From Nematocida ironsii (lineage: Eukaryota > Microsporidia), in assembly GCA_001642415.1 (NCBI GenBank), contig LTDK01000179.1:62001-126000 (forward strand): a DNA stretch of 64,000 bases. The letters run 5' to 3'. How positions within the stretch are numbered: the first letter of the stretch is position 1; every line of letters starts with the position of its first letter. The position numbers and the translations under genes are program-made. Below the pieces are notes generated by a model that did not search any database, was not told where the DNA came from, and saw only the letters and a list, made by a program, of their open reading frames with translations. Shown here piece by piece: positions 30,811 through 41,510 of the stretch.

Positions 30811-33800
30811 ATGCAGACAGAAATGAACAATATCTTACTCGCAATACTTAAAGAGCACCCACAGAAGAACAGCACACTAAAAAAAGAAGTGCAAACTGCC
30901 TTGCCACTAATAGAAGAGTACCAAGGGAAGGAAAAGGAATTTTATGAGTACGTAAAAGAGAAGAAATTGACACAATTGCCATTTGTAAAATCAATACAGG
31001 AGATTCCTGTCAAAAACAGATTATTCTTCCGATCTCTTCAAATTCTGCATAAGCTCATTACACGAAATAGTATATCTAAAGAGTTCATTCCTTATATTCT
31101 GGAAGAGTTCGAAAAAAAAATAGAGTCACACTCTGAAGTACAGCTAAGAGTACTGCAAATGTTACAGCCACTGATAGAGGATCCTTTACTAGTGAAAGGA
31201 GATAACCTCCTTAAACTGTTTAAAATAGGGATTAGTCTGATAAAAAAGTACAAAGACACAGTTACTGCAAAAATAACGGTATCTTATGTGATTGAGTGTA
31301 TTTTTGAAAGACCCGAAATCATCTGTGGCTTTAAAGAGTACGATACAAACTTAAAGGAATCTGCAGAAGAAGACTGCTTAAAGATAGTAAGTATGCTGAT
31401 TAACCTCTCAAAAGAGCCGGACCTATTTGGTTTAGACTTATTATTGGTTAGTATGTCAAGTAAAACAGCAAGAAATGTACTGAATACCACAGAAGGTAAA
31501 GAGTTACTAGAAGTGATTATAGATTTCTTAATGAAGGAAATATCTGGAGTTGATATTAACAGGACTAAAGTATCCTTTGCTATCTTTATGCGAATAATTT
31601 CAAATATTGTTCAGAGTAACCATAATACTATAAGTATTCTCTTGGGAATATGCCAACTAGAAATTCAGAAAGAAACAGAATTACTCAAAGGAGAATTTCT
31701 GTATGCTCTGCCGTATGAAATAGTTCTGGAATGTCTTAAGAGCAGTGAATACTTATCAGAAGAACTGTTTGGTCTTAATAACGAACGGTTCTTATTAGAC
31801 ATCACTGGAATACAGAAAAATGAAGAAATACTTAAGCTAATACAAGCAAAGGAAAAAACAGAAATAGTTGGGAACAAGTCGCTTAAAATGTCAAGGATTA
31901 TTGATATTGCAGGTAGATTAGAAGATTCAGATATTCTCCAACTGTTTATTCCATATTTTAGTTACCTTATAGAGAATATAACATGTTCATCTGAGAATTG
32001 GCCAGAAGAACAATTTGCAATGATAAAGAGTGCTATTTCTCATACTGCAAGTATTGCACAGGGAAATATTTCTGTGTTTAATTCTGTGATTAAGTCAGTG
32101 TATACAGTAGCAGAGAAATACCCAAAGATATTTTTTATTTCTGCTTTTGAGCTTACCTTCTGTTACGCAGATATACTGTGCACATGGGGAGAGTTTTTTA
32201 TTCTGGCCTCTTATGTCCAGGATAGTGCGCCAGACTTAGACTCATGGAATGCTTCAGTTAACCGGCTGATGGAGTGTAACTCTGAGTGTTTGAAAGGTGC
32301 ACTGAAGGGAGTGTGCGGGTCATGCAGTATTCCTTTGGATAGATTTATGAATCTTTTTTTGTCAGTTGGTCATAAAATAGAGGATTTTCCATACGAAGTA
32401 ATAGCGTATATCAAGAAAATCTTTGTACCAGGCATGGATGGTTCAAAATTGGTACGAGAAGAACAGGTTGTGTACTTCTTAAGCGAGTATTTTTCAGCTG
32501 GATTGGGCGAGGGCGTGCACGTTCGAATTCTTCCAGAGATTATTCTGGTATTTTCTGAGATAAAGAATCTGAACCAAGATATTTCACTTGCTAAAATTAT
32601 TATGCAGTCAATATCTGATGGAATAAAGCAGGCGGGCTCGTCCTTTGGGATGGGATGGGTAAGTATTTACAAAATACTGTCTGATGCAGCAGAGGAAGAG
32701 GAAATACGAAGAATTGTTTTTGAAACAATTAAGACAATAACAGATCGCATGCTAATGTACTTACCAGATGAGTGCCTTGTATCTACACATCGACTGCTTT
32801 GCATGTGCTGTAAGCTTATAATAGAGGACAACATATCATTCCAGGCACTGTTTTCTATTAGAGACATAACAGAATACGTACACATAGAAAAGGAGAGGAT
32901 CTCAAGACAAGTACAAATGGAAATATTTTATGCTACAATGTGTCTTCTATGCAGTGTGGCGTATGATCAAAGAGATGATGTAAGGGACTCTGCGATAGTA
33001 CAGGCATTTGAAACTATATATTTCTGTCAAAAAGTGAATCTTCTTATGTGGGAGCCTCTTATCCAGATATTCCTGAAAAGACTGCTCTCTGCTGCAGTGT
33101 ATACTAAAGAAAAAGAAATTTACTCAGGCGAACACGATGAAAATTCAAGTGGTTCTGATTATCTGTCATTTGAAGAAAAGTGCCTGTGCCGCGGAGTAGG
33201 TGGTTGCTCATTCCAGCCATATACAACAGATGATGTAAACACAGCTAGATCACTGGAAAGTGCTAAAAAAATCATTTTTGGCGTGTCTAACCTAATTTTT
33301 AGCTATTTCGGGGAAATAAAGGAGTATAAAGGGTTCTACTCACTGTGGAGATATACCGGAAGGATATTTGTTAGATTCTTCTCTGATCCGTATATGAAAG
33401 GCACAGTGATTTCTGCCATTACACCTGGGCTGCAGATTTCTTTGCCAACAAAGTACAGTGTATCTTTATTTTCAACCATATCGGATATTTGCTTTATATA
33501 CACACAGCCAGATGAATCTCTTGAAACACTTGTGGAAATGTTTAAGCAGGCCTATAAAAAAATTAGACCGAAAGAAGTGCAGACTAAAATGTCTGTAACA
33601 TTCTTCAAAACCATTACACACTTGCTAAAGAATAATACAGTTGAAGACTCTGGAACACTCACTTTCCTGGAATTTGAAGCAATTCAATCGTTAAGAGATG
33701 AAACCTGCCGCACTTCTAGAATAAAGGTTCTGCTGGAGTGGATAGCAATTCCAAGAATGCACTCTGAAAGACTGTCTGAACAGTTTATTATACAGTGCAT

Positions 33801-34545
33801 AGAGAAACTGGAAAATGAACTGCTTAGTCATGCAGAGCCACAGCCAACAGAAATAATCAGAAAGTCCATAGATGCTCTTCTTCTGTATCACAAGAAAAAA
33901 GAAACACATATGCATTGCTGGCATAGGGCTATAGGCTGTCTGCAGAAAATACTTCAGCTAGAAGTATCTACTGAGTCACTAGGACACCTTTCACTCATAT
34001 CCAGAGAGATTTTTAGACTTCCCTCATCAGAAGACTCTAACGCTTCAGTTGATGCTATGCCTGATACACCCAGAAAAGATCCACATCGGCTAAAGGAGGA
34101 AGAAAGAGGTATCCAAGACCATCTTGTGTTTTTAGAAATGCTCACAGAAATACTTAAAGGAGAAAAAGTCGTTGAGGTGTACACAGTTGTTATGGCTTTT
34201 TGGGAGTTCACAATTAAAGAAAACCTGCACATCCTGCACTTATCTGCAACAAAAACTCTGTGCCATATTCTTGCATCTAAACATGAATTGAATGAATACT
34301 CAGATGACTGGATCGATAGATGCCTCCAAAATTATAACGAATGCATCCGAGTGGAAAGAGTCAAATTCTCGTTTTTCCAGAGACAGGCCATTCTTTATGT
34401 ATTACAGCAAATTATAGATAGAAAACTCCCTGTTCCTAAATCAAAAGTGTTTATGTTCCAGCTAATTCTATGCATCTCATCTGATGCACCAGATATATCA
34501 CTGCTTGCCACAGAAGTACTAGAACACTTTGTTGCAAATAAATAA
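30811..34545 (+). CDS. MON2: MON2-like Golgi trafficking protein
   Basis: A 1244-residue helical protein without a Sec7 catalytic domain. The N-terminal 160 residues follow the DCB region of MON2: a first helix with repeated Lys-Glu, then SLQILHKLITRNSISKEFIP, EVQLRVLQMLQPLIED, and a segment ITVSYVIECIFERPE like the TVRQVVTVVFER block of MON2. The rest is amphipathic helices to the end, consistent with HUS and C-terminal MON2 domains. MON2 is a large relative of ARF-GEFs at the trans-Golgi. A different helical scaffold is possible since only the N-terminal part was matched. Two acidic breaks occur near residues 770 and 1090. Confidence 0.68.
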   Translation: MQTEMNNILLAILKEHPQKNSTLKKEVQTALPLIEEYQGKEKEFYEYVKEKKLTQLPFVKSIQEIPVKNRLFFRSLQILHKLITRNSISKEFIPYILEEFEKKIESHSEVQLRVLQMLQPLIEDPLLVKGDNLLKLFKIGISLIKKYKDTVTAKITVSYVIECIFERPEIICGFKEYDTNLKESAEEDCLKIVSMLINLSKEPDLFGLDLLLVSMSSKTARNVLNTTEGKELLEVIIDFLMKEISGVDINRTKVSFAIFMRIISNIVQSNHNTISILLGICQLEIQKETELLKGEFLYALPYEIVLECLKSSEYLSEELFGLNNERFLLDITGIQKNEEILKLIQAKEKTEIVGNKSLKMSRIIDIAGRLEDSDILQLFIPYFSYLIENITCSSENWPEEQFAMIKSAISHTASIAQGNISVFNSVIKSVYTVAEKYPKIFFISAFELTFCYADILCTWGEFFILASYVQDSAPDLDSWNASVNRLMECNSECLKGALKGVCGSCSIPLDRFMNLFLSVGHKIEDFPYEVIAYIKKIFVPGMDGSKLVREEQVVYFLSEYFSAGLGEGVHVRILPEIILVFSEIKNLNQDISLAKIIMQSISDGIKQAGSSFGMGWVSIYKILSDAAEEEEIRRIVFETIKTITDRMLMYLPDECLVSTHRLLCMCCKLIIEDNISFQALFSIRDITEYVHIEKERISRQVQMEIFYATMCLLCSVAYDQRDDVRDSAIVQAFETIYFCQKVNLLMWEPLIQIFLKRLLSAAVYTKEKEIYSGEHDENSSGSDYLSFEEKCLCRGVGGCSFQPYTTDDVNTARSLESAKKIIFGVSNLIFSYFGEIKEYKGFYSLWRYTGRIFVRFFSDPYMKGTVISAITPGLQISLPTKYSVSLFSTISDICFIYTQPDESLETLVEMFKQAYKKIRPKEVQTKMSVTFFKTITHLLKNNTVEDSGTLTFLEFEAIQSLRDETCRTSRIKVLLEWIAIPRMHSERLSEQFIIQCIEKLENELLSHAEPQPTEIIRKSIDALLLYHKKKETHMHCWHRAIGCLQKILQLEVSTESLGHLSLISREIFRLPSSEDSNASVDAMPDTPRKDPHRLKEEERGIQDHLVFLEMLTEILKGEKVVEVYTVVMAFWEFTIKENLHILHLSATKTLCHILASKHELNEYSDDWIDRCLQNYNECIRVERVKFSFFQRQAILYVLQQIIDRKLPVPKSKVFMFQLILCISSDAPDISLLATEVLEHFVANK

Positions 34546-34934
34546 ATATCCACTATAATAAAGACCAATAAATACTTATGTCTAGTGTAAATATACTTCA
34601 CACACTTCACAATTTTTCAGATAGTTCAATCCCCTGTGCATAATTATATCTTAGATTACAGTACTTCGCATTAAATCTAATATACCATATAAAAGCATAC
34701 TAGTTATACATATAAATTACATAACCTGAAATTAAATATATTTCAGATCGGAGTACTGATCATTCTGATTATATCACCTGTTTATACTGTATATTGTGCT
34801 TAATATACTCTGATACATTCTGAAATATCCGCATACATTCTAAATTTTCTAGTTTTGGTATTTTTTTGTACTTTGGATTTTTTATAAAAAGACTTTCCTC
34901 TTAAATATAAACACAATTATATTTTTATTTATTT
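34546..34934. other. Spacer before glutaredoxin gene
   Basis: AT-rich with T-rich leader directly upstream of the glutaredoxin ATG (atttttatttattt). No repeat, ORF or RNA gene recognised. Confidence 0.45.
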
Positions 34935-35303
34935 ATGGCAGAAGTATCTGGAGATGTAAAAGAGCATTTCAAATCCTTAATCTTGGGCACACCCATTTTC
35001 GCAGCAATTAAAACTTCTTGCCCATTTTGCGTTGAATTTCTAAATACGATTAATAGACTAAATTATTCAAACCTTCTTCAGACAATCAGTGAAGTAAATC
35101 ACGCACCTCTACTGGAAAAGTTGAAAGAAATAACGTACAGCAACTATGGCCATAAAACATTCCCTATGATATTTATAAATGGAAGGTTTATAGGAGGAAA
35201 TGACTCATTCAATAATGTACTTAGTAAGATTAAAAGCATTATGAACATGAAACAATTAGATAGATCATTAGTATTAACACCAGATGGCAGATATACTCAA
35301 TAA
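34935..35303 (+). CDS. Dithiol glutaredoxin
   Basis: A 122-residue thioredoxin-fold oxidoreductase. The active-site motif CPFC is at residues 29-32 after an IKTS strand, the cis-proline loop is TFPMIFINGRFIGGND (75-90), and the final helices fit a classical dithiol glutaredoxin using glutathione. No signal peptide is present, so a cytosolic location is likely. The C-terminus (LTPDGRYTQ) is a short unrelated tail. Confidence 0.9.
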   Translation: MAEVSGDVKEHFKSLILGTPIFAAIKTSCPFCVEFLNTINRLNYSNLLQTISEVNHAPLLEKLKEITYSNYGHKTFPMIFINGRFIGGNDSFNNVLSKIKSIMNMKQLDRSLVLTPDGRYTQ

Positions 35304-35388
35304 AGATACTTTCGCTTTTCCTATTTCTGGATATAATAAAGTATATTTTGGAGTATATTGGAAATGTATTACTTATACGCACTTTTAC

Positions 35389-36900
35389 TTACTGAAATAT
35401 TCTTAAATACCTCTTTACTGTCTCCACAAATTGCAAGTCTTTCTTCTTATCCATATCAAACAGTGATATAAAAGACTCCCATTTGTCTTCCTGTATTATA
35501 AAGAAGGCTTCATTATACTCATAAATTAACTTTCCATCTACAAGTATAAAATTAATATCTCCATACTTTGATATACCACTTCTAACAGCTTCGGGCTTGC
35601 ACTCTGCGTTGAGTTCTTCTAACTTCTTCTCTGCTTCATCAATTTGTTCTTTCACTTCATCTGCTCCTTCATTTACCAGTACCTCTCCCTTCAGTCTTTT
35701 TACTTCCTGCACAAGAGAAAGCCGCTCCCTCTCTTTTTCCTTGTACTCCTCTAGCAATGTGTCATAATACGTTCTGAACCGGACACCAAGTATTATAGTC
35801 TCAAACATAAATGAAATCATTAATAATCTATCCACTGCTAAAGACTCAATTACTTTCTCTGTTTTCTCTGCTTTGGTTGGAGTGTACGGCATGAACTCGT
35901 TTGTCTTTACTTTTATGTCATATATGTTCATTATATCATATACAAAGCTTTTAATGTACACCAGCCAGGTCTTCTGCGTGGCATCTCCTGCAAACCACTG
36001 TATTCTATTAAACCCAGTTTCTTTCTTCTCTCCTGCGGCAGTAATCATCTCCAGTACTTCCTTCATGCACTCGCTTTCATATATCATATTTGATGCTATG
36101 TGTAGCATATCCTTAAGCCCCTCTTTACCAGACTTTCTTCTCTCATGAGAAATTGCCTTTAAAAGCTTTGAGAATATATCCACCAAACGAGGCGTGTCTT
36201 TCTCTGAAAATACTGCAGATATAAACTCTTCTAGTGACATCTCCTTAATCTTTAAAAACTCACAGAAAATATTCAGTCCATTATACAAAGAAATAACCTT
36301 TTTGTATAATTTATGCGTGGGAATAGATGAATGCTCCCATTTCTCTGAATACATCGATAATATCTGATCTCTTTTTTTCTGCACTCGTGTTTCCTCTATC
36401 TCTGACAGTTCCTTTAATTTCTCCTTCTCTTTCTCTTGATTAGGTGGATTTAACCACGCATTCTTATCTACCTTTGGCTGCTCAGTAACCTTCTCCACCT
36501 GCTTTATACTTGGCTTCTGCCCTTTAAATATCCCAAGTTCTTGTATAATATTATTTGCAACTATACGCCCAAGAGGAGTATCTTTTGTTATGCTTAATAT
36601 AAATAACAGTACTTCGTTTTTTGTAGCACTGTCCTTCCTTAATAAATCCTGTGCTAAAATCTCCTCCCTCTGCGGAGTACTTCCCGTCTCATCATCATGT
36701 ATCTCTACTATGTAGCCCTTCTTGGTAATTTTTACTATCTGACCAGTTAATTCTTTGTTCTTAATAAAAACCACTTCCCCTATAAAGAATCTGTTTTTTA
36801 TCGTTGTAGTAATTCTGTTAACCAAATTACAGAGTGGCTTTGTTGGATGGACCAGAAAATACGAAACTGCGAACTTTCTTAGTGCAATGCTTTCAATCAT
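35389..36900 (-). CDS. ITC1: ISWI-accessory protein, Acf1/Itc1-like (WAC-DDT-WHIM)
   Basis: About 503 residues from the ATG at 36900. Near the start the segment LVNRITTTIKNRFFIGEVVFIK resembles the end of a WAC domain. A DDT-like block follows (LYNGLNIFCEFLKIKEMSLEEFISAVFS), with coiled coil around residues 400-430 (KERERLSLVQEVKRLK) and a WHIM-like C-terminus with YGDINFILVDGKLIYEY. This layout fits Acf1/BAZ1/Itc1 subunits of ISWI remodelers. The WAC domain seems shortened at its N-terminus. An ATG at 36933 adds eleven residues, but 36900 sits behind the T-rich leader. It shares its upstream region with SPT16. Confidence 0.58.
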   Translation of the reverse strand: MIESIALRKFAVSYFLVHPTKPLCNLVNRITTTIKNRFFIGEVVFIKNKELTGQIVKITKKGYIVEIHDDETGSTPQREEILAQDLLRKDSATKNEVLLFILSITKDTPLGRIVANNIIQELGIFKGQKPSIKQVEKVTEQPKVDKNAWLNPPNQEKEKEKLKELSEIEETRVQKKRDQILSMYSEKWEHSSIPTHKLYKKVISLYNGLNIFCEFLKIKEMSLEEFISAVFSEKDTPRLVDIFSKLLKAISHERRKSGKEGLKDMLHIASNMIYESECMKEVLEMITAAGEKKETGFNRIQWFAGDATQKTWLVYIKSFVYDIMNIYDIKVKTNEFMPYTPTKAEKTEKVIESLAVDRLLMISFMFETIILGVRFRTYYDTLLEEYKEKERERLSLVQEVKRLKGEVLVNEGADEVKEQIDEAEKKLEELNAECKPEAVRSGISKYGDINFILVDGKLIYEYNEAFFIIQEDKWESFISLFDMDKKKDLQFVETVKRYLRIFQ

Positions 36901-36933
36901 AAAATATTTTATAAAAATATTATTAATGTGCAT

Positions 36934-37286
36934 TTACCATAAATATTAATAAATGAAATATAACTAGATGATTGTTTATAATAACCCGAATATAACCCGA
37001 AAATAGTAAATTTATAAATAAACTGAAATATTTAATTATTCATAGAATATTCCTGTATAACAGAATACTTCTTATGCCAAATTATTTCTATTAAATATTC
37101 TGTTATTATAGAAATATAGCCTAAATATATCAGTTATTTAGGGTTATATCGGATTGATTATAAGAAATGTATTTGATCCTTTATTTGTACACTGTGCGGT
37201 AATTTATTTTGTTTTTAATGCCTTGGATTCTTTCCCTGTGCTGCTTTCTTATTTAAATTATTTTTGAGATTTCTTTTTATTTCTTA
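36934..37286. promoter_or_regulatory. Divergent upstream region with ATAACCCGAAAT motif
   Basis: Between the Itc1-like gene (leftward) and SPT16 (rightward). A doubled motif ataacccgaatataacccgaaa lies at 36981-37003 and a variant gggttatatcgga at 37141-37154. The stretch from 37190 to the SPT16 ATG is T-rich with a ttttttatttcttaatgg start context. The motif placement is seen; a role in coordinated expression is inferred. Confidence 0.45.
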
Positions 37287-40163
37287 ATGGCGAAGGTAGA
37301 GCTTGACTGCAAGACATTTAAGGAGAGAATGGAAAATATTATCCAGGCGCTTCCAGAAGATGTGGATGGACTAATGATTACGTTTGGGGAGAGAGATAGT
37401 ACTTTTTCATACGGAATCAACTCTGCCATGTTTTTTTATCTGTTGGGGTATGAATTCCCGGTTACTTCATTAATCATCAGAAGAACTGAAGTAATTGCGG
37501 TTTCAAGCATAAAAAAGTGCTTTATACTTGAAAAGCTGAAAGACACAGTTAATATCAGAACACTAAGCCGGTTGAAGGACATGTCGAATCAGCCAGAAAT
37601 AATCAACAGCATAAAGGAGGTGACTGGCGATAAGGTTTTAGGTATCCTGAGTGAGGACAGAGGGTCTTTTGTGACTGAGTGGGAGAGCAATTTTAAGACG
37701 CAGGACATAACAAAAAGCATTGAAAATGCACTTGTGAAGAAGGATAGGAAGCAGCAGGATTTAATGAAACTGGCTGCACTCTCTGCGACACAGATGTCCT
37801 TGCTTTTAGAGGGAAAGATTAAACAGATATTAAAAACAGACGACAGAGTGATACACGAGGAGCTGAGTGAACAAATAGAAGCAGCTCTGGAAGTAGAGAT
37901 AAAGAAGCTTCCCAGTGAACTGGATCAGTCCTACATTGAACTTTGCTTTAAGCCAGTAATACAGAGTGGAGGGCAGTATATGAAGACAAGAACAGAAAAG
38001 GGTGAGTTTATTAATGCGTATAACGAACAACTTCTGTACTTTGATATAATCAGTTATTATTTATGGGTTGCATATAAGGGGCACTGTTCGCACATTGGAA
38101 GAACTCTTTTAGTCGATCCTAATAAGAAGAGCAGGGATGTTCTGGCGTATAATTTACGATTCATGAAATATGTTATTAAAAACATAGCACCTGGGAAAAC
38201 ACCAAAGCAGATTAAAGAAGAAACAATGAAGCGGTTTAATGAAGTAGTTGACCCGAAATATCACACCGAACTGATGCATAAAATGAAAATAGAAATAGGC
38301 CCTAACATTGGAATTCGGCCTGAGGAGGGACTTTCTCCAGAGCTATTAGAGAATCTGCCAATACAGGTTAACTCTGTTTTTATCGTGTCTGTTGGGTTCT
38401 ATGACTTAATAAAAATGATAGATGAGGATGACAGATCCGGCACTATTCATCTGGATAATGTTGTGATGATTGATCAGGGCATGCCCAGGCTGCTTACACC
38501 ATTTAGCATGAATGTAATGGACTATATCTTTGAAAAGCCGGTAGAGCAGACAAAAAGAACCCTTTCTGGAAGAAGGCTGCGTAACAGAGACAAAGAGCTG
38601 GAGAGAGCCAATGAGATAAATGAGCATCAAAAGCAGTTAATGGACGAGTTGATTGAAGAGCAGCTGAACTTCTACAAAATGCAAGAGGCGCCAGAAGAGG
38701 AGGTAGTTGAAGAACCCGCCGAAAAGACTATTTCTTACGAGAAAGAAACTCTTATACCACGTGGAACTCCTATTATAAAGGTGGACAGAAGGGCATTCAG
38801 TGTAATTATTCCCGTATTTGGTGCAGCTGTTCCTTTCCACATTGATGTGATTAAAACCGCAACAAAAACCATTGAAGATGGAATAGGATACTTGAAAATA
38901 TCTTTCTACCAGCCGGATAGGGACATTTCCACCAGTGCAAACAACTTACTGTCTCTGGTTATAAAGGACACACAAGATAACGTAATGACGGCGTGGAAGG
39001 AAATAAATAACCTCAAGAAAGAAGAAGAGGAAACAGAGGAAGAGGTAGAAGAAGGAGAGCAGGAAGATCTGCAGGAGATTGCAGGTAGAGTGGAAACACT
39101 ACAGAATGTTTTTATGCGATGCGATCACAGAATGGGTACGAAAAAGAATGTGGCAAACACAGTCGAGCTGCATAAAAACGGACTTCGATACCACTCAAAG
39201 CAGGCAGGAAATGTAGACATCCTCTTCTCTAAGATAAAGCACATGTTCTTACAGCCTGGTGTGGCAGAGTCTCCGAGTCTTCTTCACTTTAAATTGCACA
39301 GTCCCATGACAATTGCAGAGAAGAAAACCTCTGATATACAGTTCTTTAGAGATTGTGTGGCAAACGCAGTGCATGATACTCGAAAAACAAGAAACAGAAT
39401 AATTGGCGAAGATGCCGAGATATATGCAGAGGAAGAAGAGGAAAGAATCAGAGAAGAAATTAACGACGCCTTCCACGACTTTGCCATGTGTGTTTCTGAA
39501 AAGTCCCGTATCATTCTAGAAGAGCCCATATCTAAAGGATTCTTTGGTGTCCCGCACAGACAGAGCGTTTTTATTCAGCCCACCTCAGAGTGCTTGGTGA
39601 ATCTAACAGAGTTCCCCTTCTTTGTCCTGCCTTTTAAGGACATAGAAATTCTGAACTTTGAAAGAAGAGTATCTGGTGTGACCACTTCTGATCTGGTCTT
39701 TGTGCTGAAGGATAAAACAAAAGTGCCCGTTCACGTGCACGGTGTCTCTGCCATGTCAGTGCCCTGGCTTATGGATTTCTTTGACTCAAAGAACATATGC
39801 TTTACTGAAACAAAGGTTAACATACAATGGAATAACGTTCTGAAAAGTGTCCTTGATGACCCCGTGGCATTTTACGAGGGAGGTGCCTGGGCAATTCTGC
39901 AGCCCAGCAGAGAAGCCGCAAATGATGAGGAGAATGAAGACCCAGATGACGATGCAGTTGATCTAAACACAACAGAAGAGTCTGATGAGGATGATGACGA
40001 AGACTTCATTACAGATGAAGATTTAGCAGAATCAGATGAGGAGGAAGAAGATGATGATCTATCATACAGCAATGCAAGTGGCTCAGAAGAAGATAGCTTT
40101 GTTGTATCCGATGAGAAAGAAGAATCTGAAGAACTCCCCAGAAAAAAGAAACAAAAAAGATAA
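37287..40163 (+). CDS. SPT16: FACT histone chaperone subunit SPT16
   Basis: A 958-residue protein with the typical order: aminopeptidase-like N-lobe (about 1-430, opening KTFKERMENIIQALPEDVDGL, without metal ligands), a charged linker, the dimerisation and middle domains (FSVIIPVFGAAVPFHIDVIK..., FQHSMGT-like HRMGTKKN, IKHMFLQPG), and a long acidic tail from about 865 (DDEDFITDEDLAESDEEEEDDD). SPT16 partners Pob3 and moves H2A-H2B during transcription and replication. Length is close to the yeast protein (1035). Confidence 0.93.
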   Translation: MAKVELDCKTFKERMENIIQALPEDVDGLMITFGERDSTFSYGINSAMFFYLLGYEFPVTSLIIRRTEVIAVSSIKKCFILEKLKDTVNIRTLSRLKDMSNQPEIINSIKEVTGDKVLGILSEDRGSFVTEWESNFKTQDITKSIENALVKKDRKQQDLMKLAALSATQMSLLLEGKIKQILKTDDRVIHEELSEQIEAALEVEIKKLPSELDQSYIELCFKPVIQSGGQYMKTRTEKGEFINAYNEQLLYFDIISYYLWVAYKGHCSHIGRTLLVDPNKKSRDVLAYNLRFMKYVIKNIAPGKTPKQIKEETMKRFNEVVDPKYHTELMHKMKIEIGPNIGIRPEEGLSPELLENLPIQVNSVFIVSVGFYDLIKMIDEDDRSGTIHLDNVVMIDQGMPRLLTPFSMNVMDYIFEKPVEQTKRTLSGRRLRNRDKELERANEINEHQKQLMDELIEEQLNFYKMQEAPEEEVVEEPAEKTISYEKETLIPRGTPIIKVDRRAFSVIIPVFGAAVPFHIDVIKTATKTIEDGIGYLKISFYQPDRDISTSANNLLSLVIKDTQDNVMTAWKEINNLKKEEEETEEEVEEGEQEDLQEIAGRVETLQNVFMRCDHRMGTKKNVANTVELHKNGLRYHSKQAGNVDILFSKIKHMFLQPGVAESPSLLHFKLHSPMTIAEKKTSDIQFFRDCVANAVHDTRKTRNRIIGEDAEIYAEEEEERIREEINDAFHDFAMCVSEKSRIILEEPISKGFFGVPHRQSVFIQPTSECLVNLTEFPFFVLPFKDIEILNFERRVSGVTTSDLVFVLKDKTKVPVHVHGVSAMSVPWLMDFFDSKNICFTETKVNIQWNNVLKSVLDDPVAFYEGGAWAILQPSREAANDEENEDPDDDAVDLNTTEESDEDDDEDFITDEDLAESDEEEEDDDLSYSNASGSEEDSFVVSDEKEESEELPRKKKQKR

Positions 40164-40361
40164 AAATGTGGTAATATGAAGTAAGCAATAAATCTTTAAA
40201 TATTTAGTGTTTCCTCTAATAATAATAAGTTTACATGCCCGAAAAATTAAATCTTTCTTATACAAGTACATTGCACTGAATAAAACACTAAAATTTCTTA
40301 ATTTAACACCTGCTCATCATAAATCTTTTACAATTACTACTGAAATAAAATCCATACACCA

Positions 40362-41102
40362 CTAAAAAGATAACAAATAAGAAATATCCTTATTAATCAC
40401 TGAATAGTACACAAACCATCCATATAATAAAATTATAAACATAATCAATGATAATACAATCCCCATAATTCTTCTTTTAAACCTGCCACTGTATATAATT
40501 GCACTGCGGTAAATTAAAATACATAATGATATCCCCATTACCTCTATAATTTGCATAATAGATGTAAATATTCCTAATTGTACTACATGTTTTGTTGATT
40601 TTAATACTATCTCAGTTATTTCTGTACTATTAAAAAGTATACTTATAATAATCCCCAGTATAATACCTATACTACTAATAATAATTACAGAATATAAAAG
40701 AAATGAATAAATATTCTTACGTGGTATACACATGATATAAATATAAAAATTATTTCTATCAATCGTATACTTAATTAAATGAAATATCCCAAAAACTCCT
40801 CCAAGTATAAGATCCTTTAAATATTCTATTTCTGAATATTTTTTAATTCCCTGTAATATACCAGAAGTAATAAAACCAATAGAAATAGAAATAATAAAAA
40901 TAATAAAAATGTATATAAAGCATATAAATCTGTATACATAAATAAACCAAAAAATAAAAAATGTATCTTCTGCAGAAGAATTATTCACTTCAGTAAAATT
41001 AAGGATATTATGTGGGGTCACAAGACATTGTGATGATTCTGTGTTAATTACTGAAATATTTTCAGTATTCTGATTATCAAGTTCATTATCTGAGATAACC
41101 AT
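40362..41102 (-). CDS. Multi-span membrane protein, unassigned
   Basis: A 246-residue protein with a hydrophilic N-terminus of 47 residues (Asn/Ser rich, likely outside the membrane) followed by about five hydrophobic segments around 48-80, 92-108, 128-160, 165-190 and 215-238. A short basic turn (SGRFKRRIMG) precedes the last span. I recognise no transporter signature and no domain. The charge pattern is compatible with a cytosolic N-terminus but is not decisive. Confidence 0.7.
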   Translation of the reverse strand: MVISDNELDNQNTENISVINTESSQCLVTPHNILNFTEVNNSSAEDTFFIFWFIYVYRFICFIYIFIIFIISISIGFITSGILQGIKKYSEIEYLKDLILGGVFGIFHLIKYTIDRNNFYIYIMCIPRKNIYSFLLYSVIIISSIGIILGIIISILFNSTEITEIVLKSTKHVVQLGIFTSIMQIIEVMGISLCILIYRSAIIYSGRFKRRIMGIVLSLIMFIILLYGWFVYYSVINKDISYLLSF

Positions 41103-41510
41103 TGTATAATACTTAATTTTAAATAAATTTAAATATAAATTTAGGAGTATATGTAAATATTAATAGAAATTATTAACATCTGGGATCATATGATATAAAT
41201 TTAATTTTGGGTTATATCGGATTATTGTTGTTGTATATTTAAAAAGTACTGGTATGTTTTCTGGTACTATAATTTGGGTTATATCGGGTTATTTGTTGCT
41301 CTTTATAACTCCAGAATGTAGTAAAAATGTGTTTATTTTTAGTGTATAATTCAAAAAATATTCAATTTTATTTTAAGTGCTTTATTTTGCTTATATAAAT
41401 TATTTTTTTATTACCCCATGTCTTATGATGTTACACCAAGCGGGAATCTCACTGACAAATGAGGAATGCTTTGTTTCTGAAGACTCTTCAAATTTAATAT
41501 CCTTGCACTC
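41103..41510. other. Spacer with two ATAACCCG motif clusters
   Basis: Upstream of the membrane-protein gene and downstream of MCM6. Motif variants ttttgggttatatcgga (41206-41221) and gggttatatcgggttat (41276-41292). No ORF. Confidence 0.5.
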
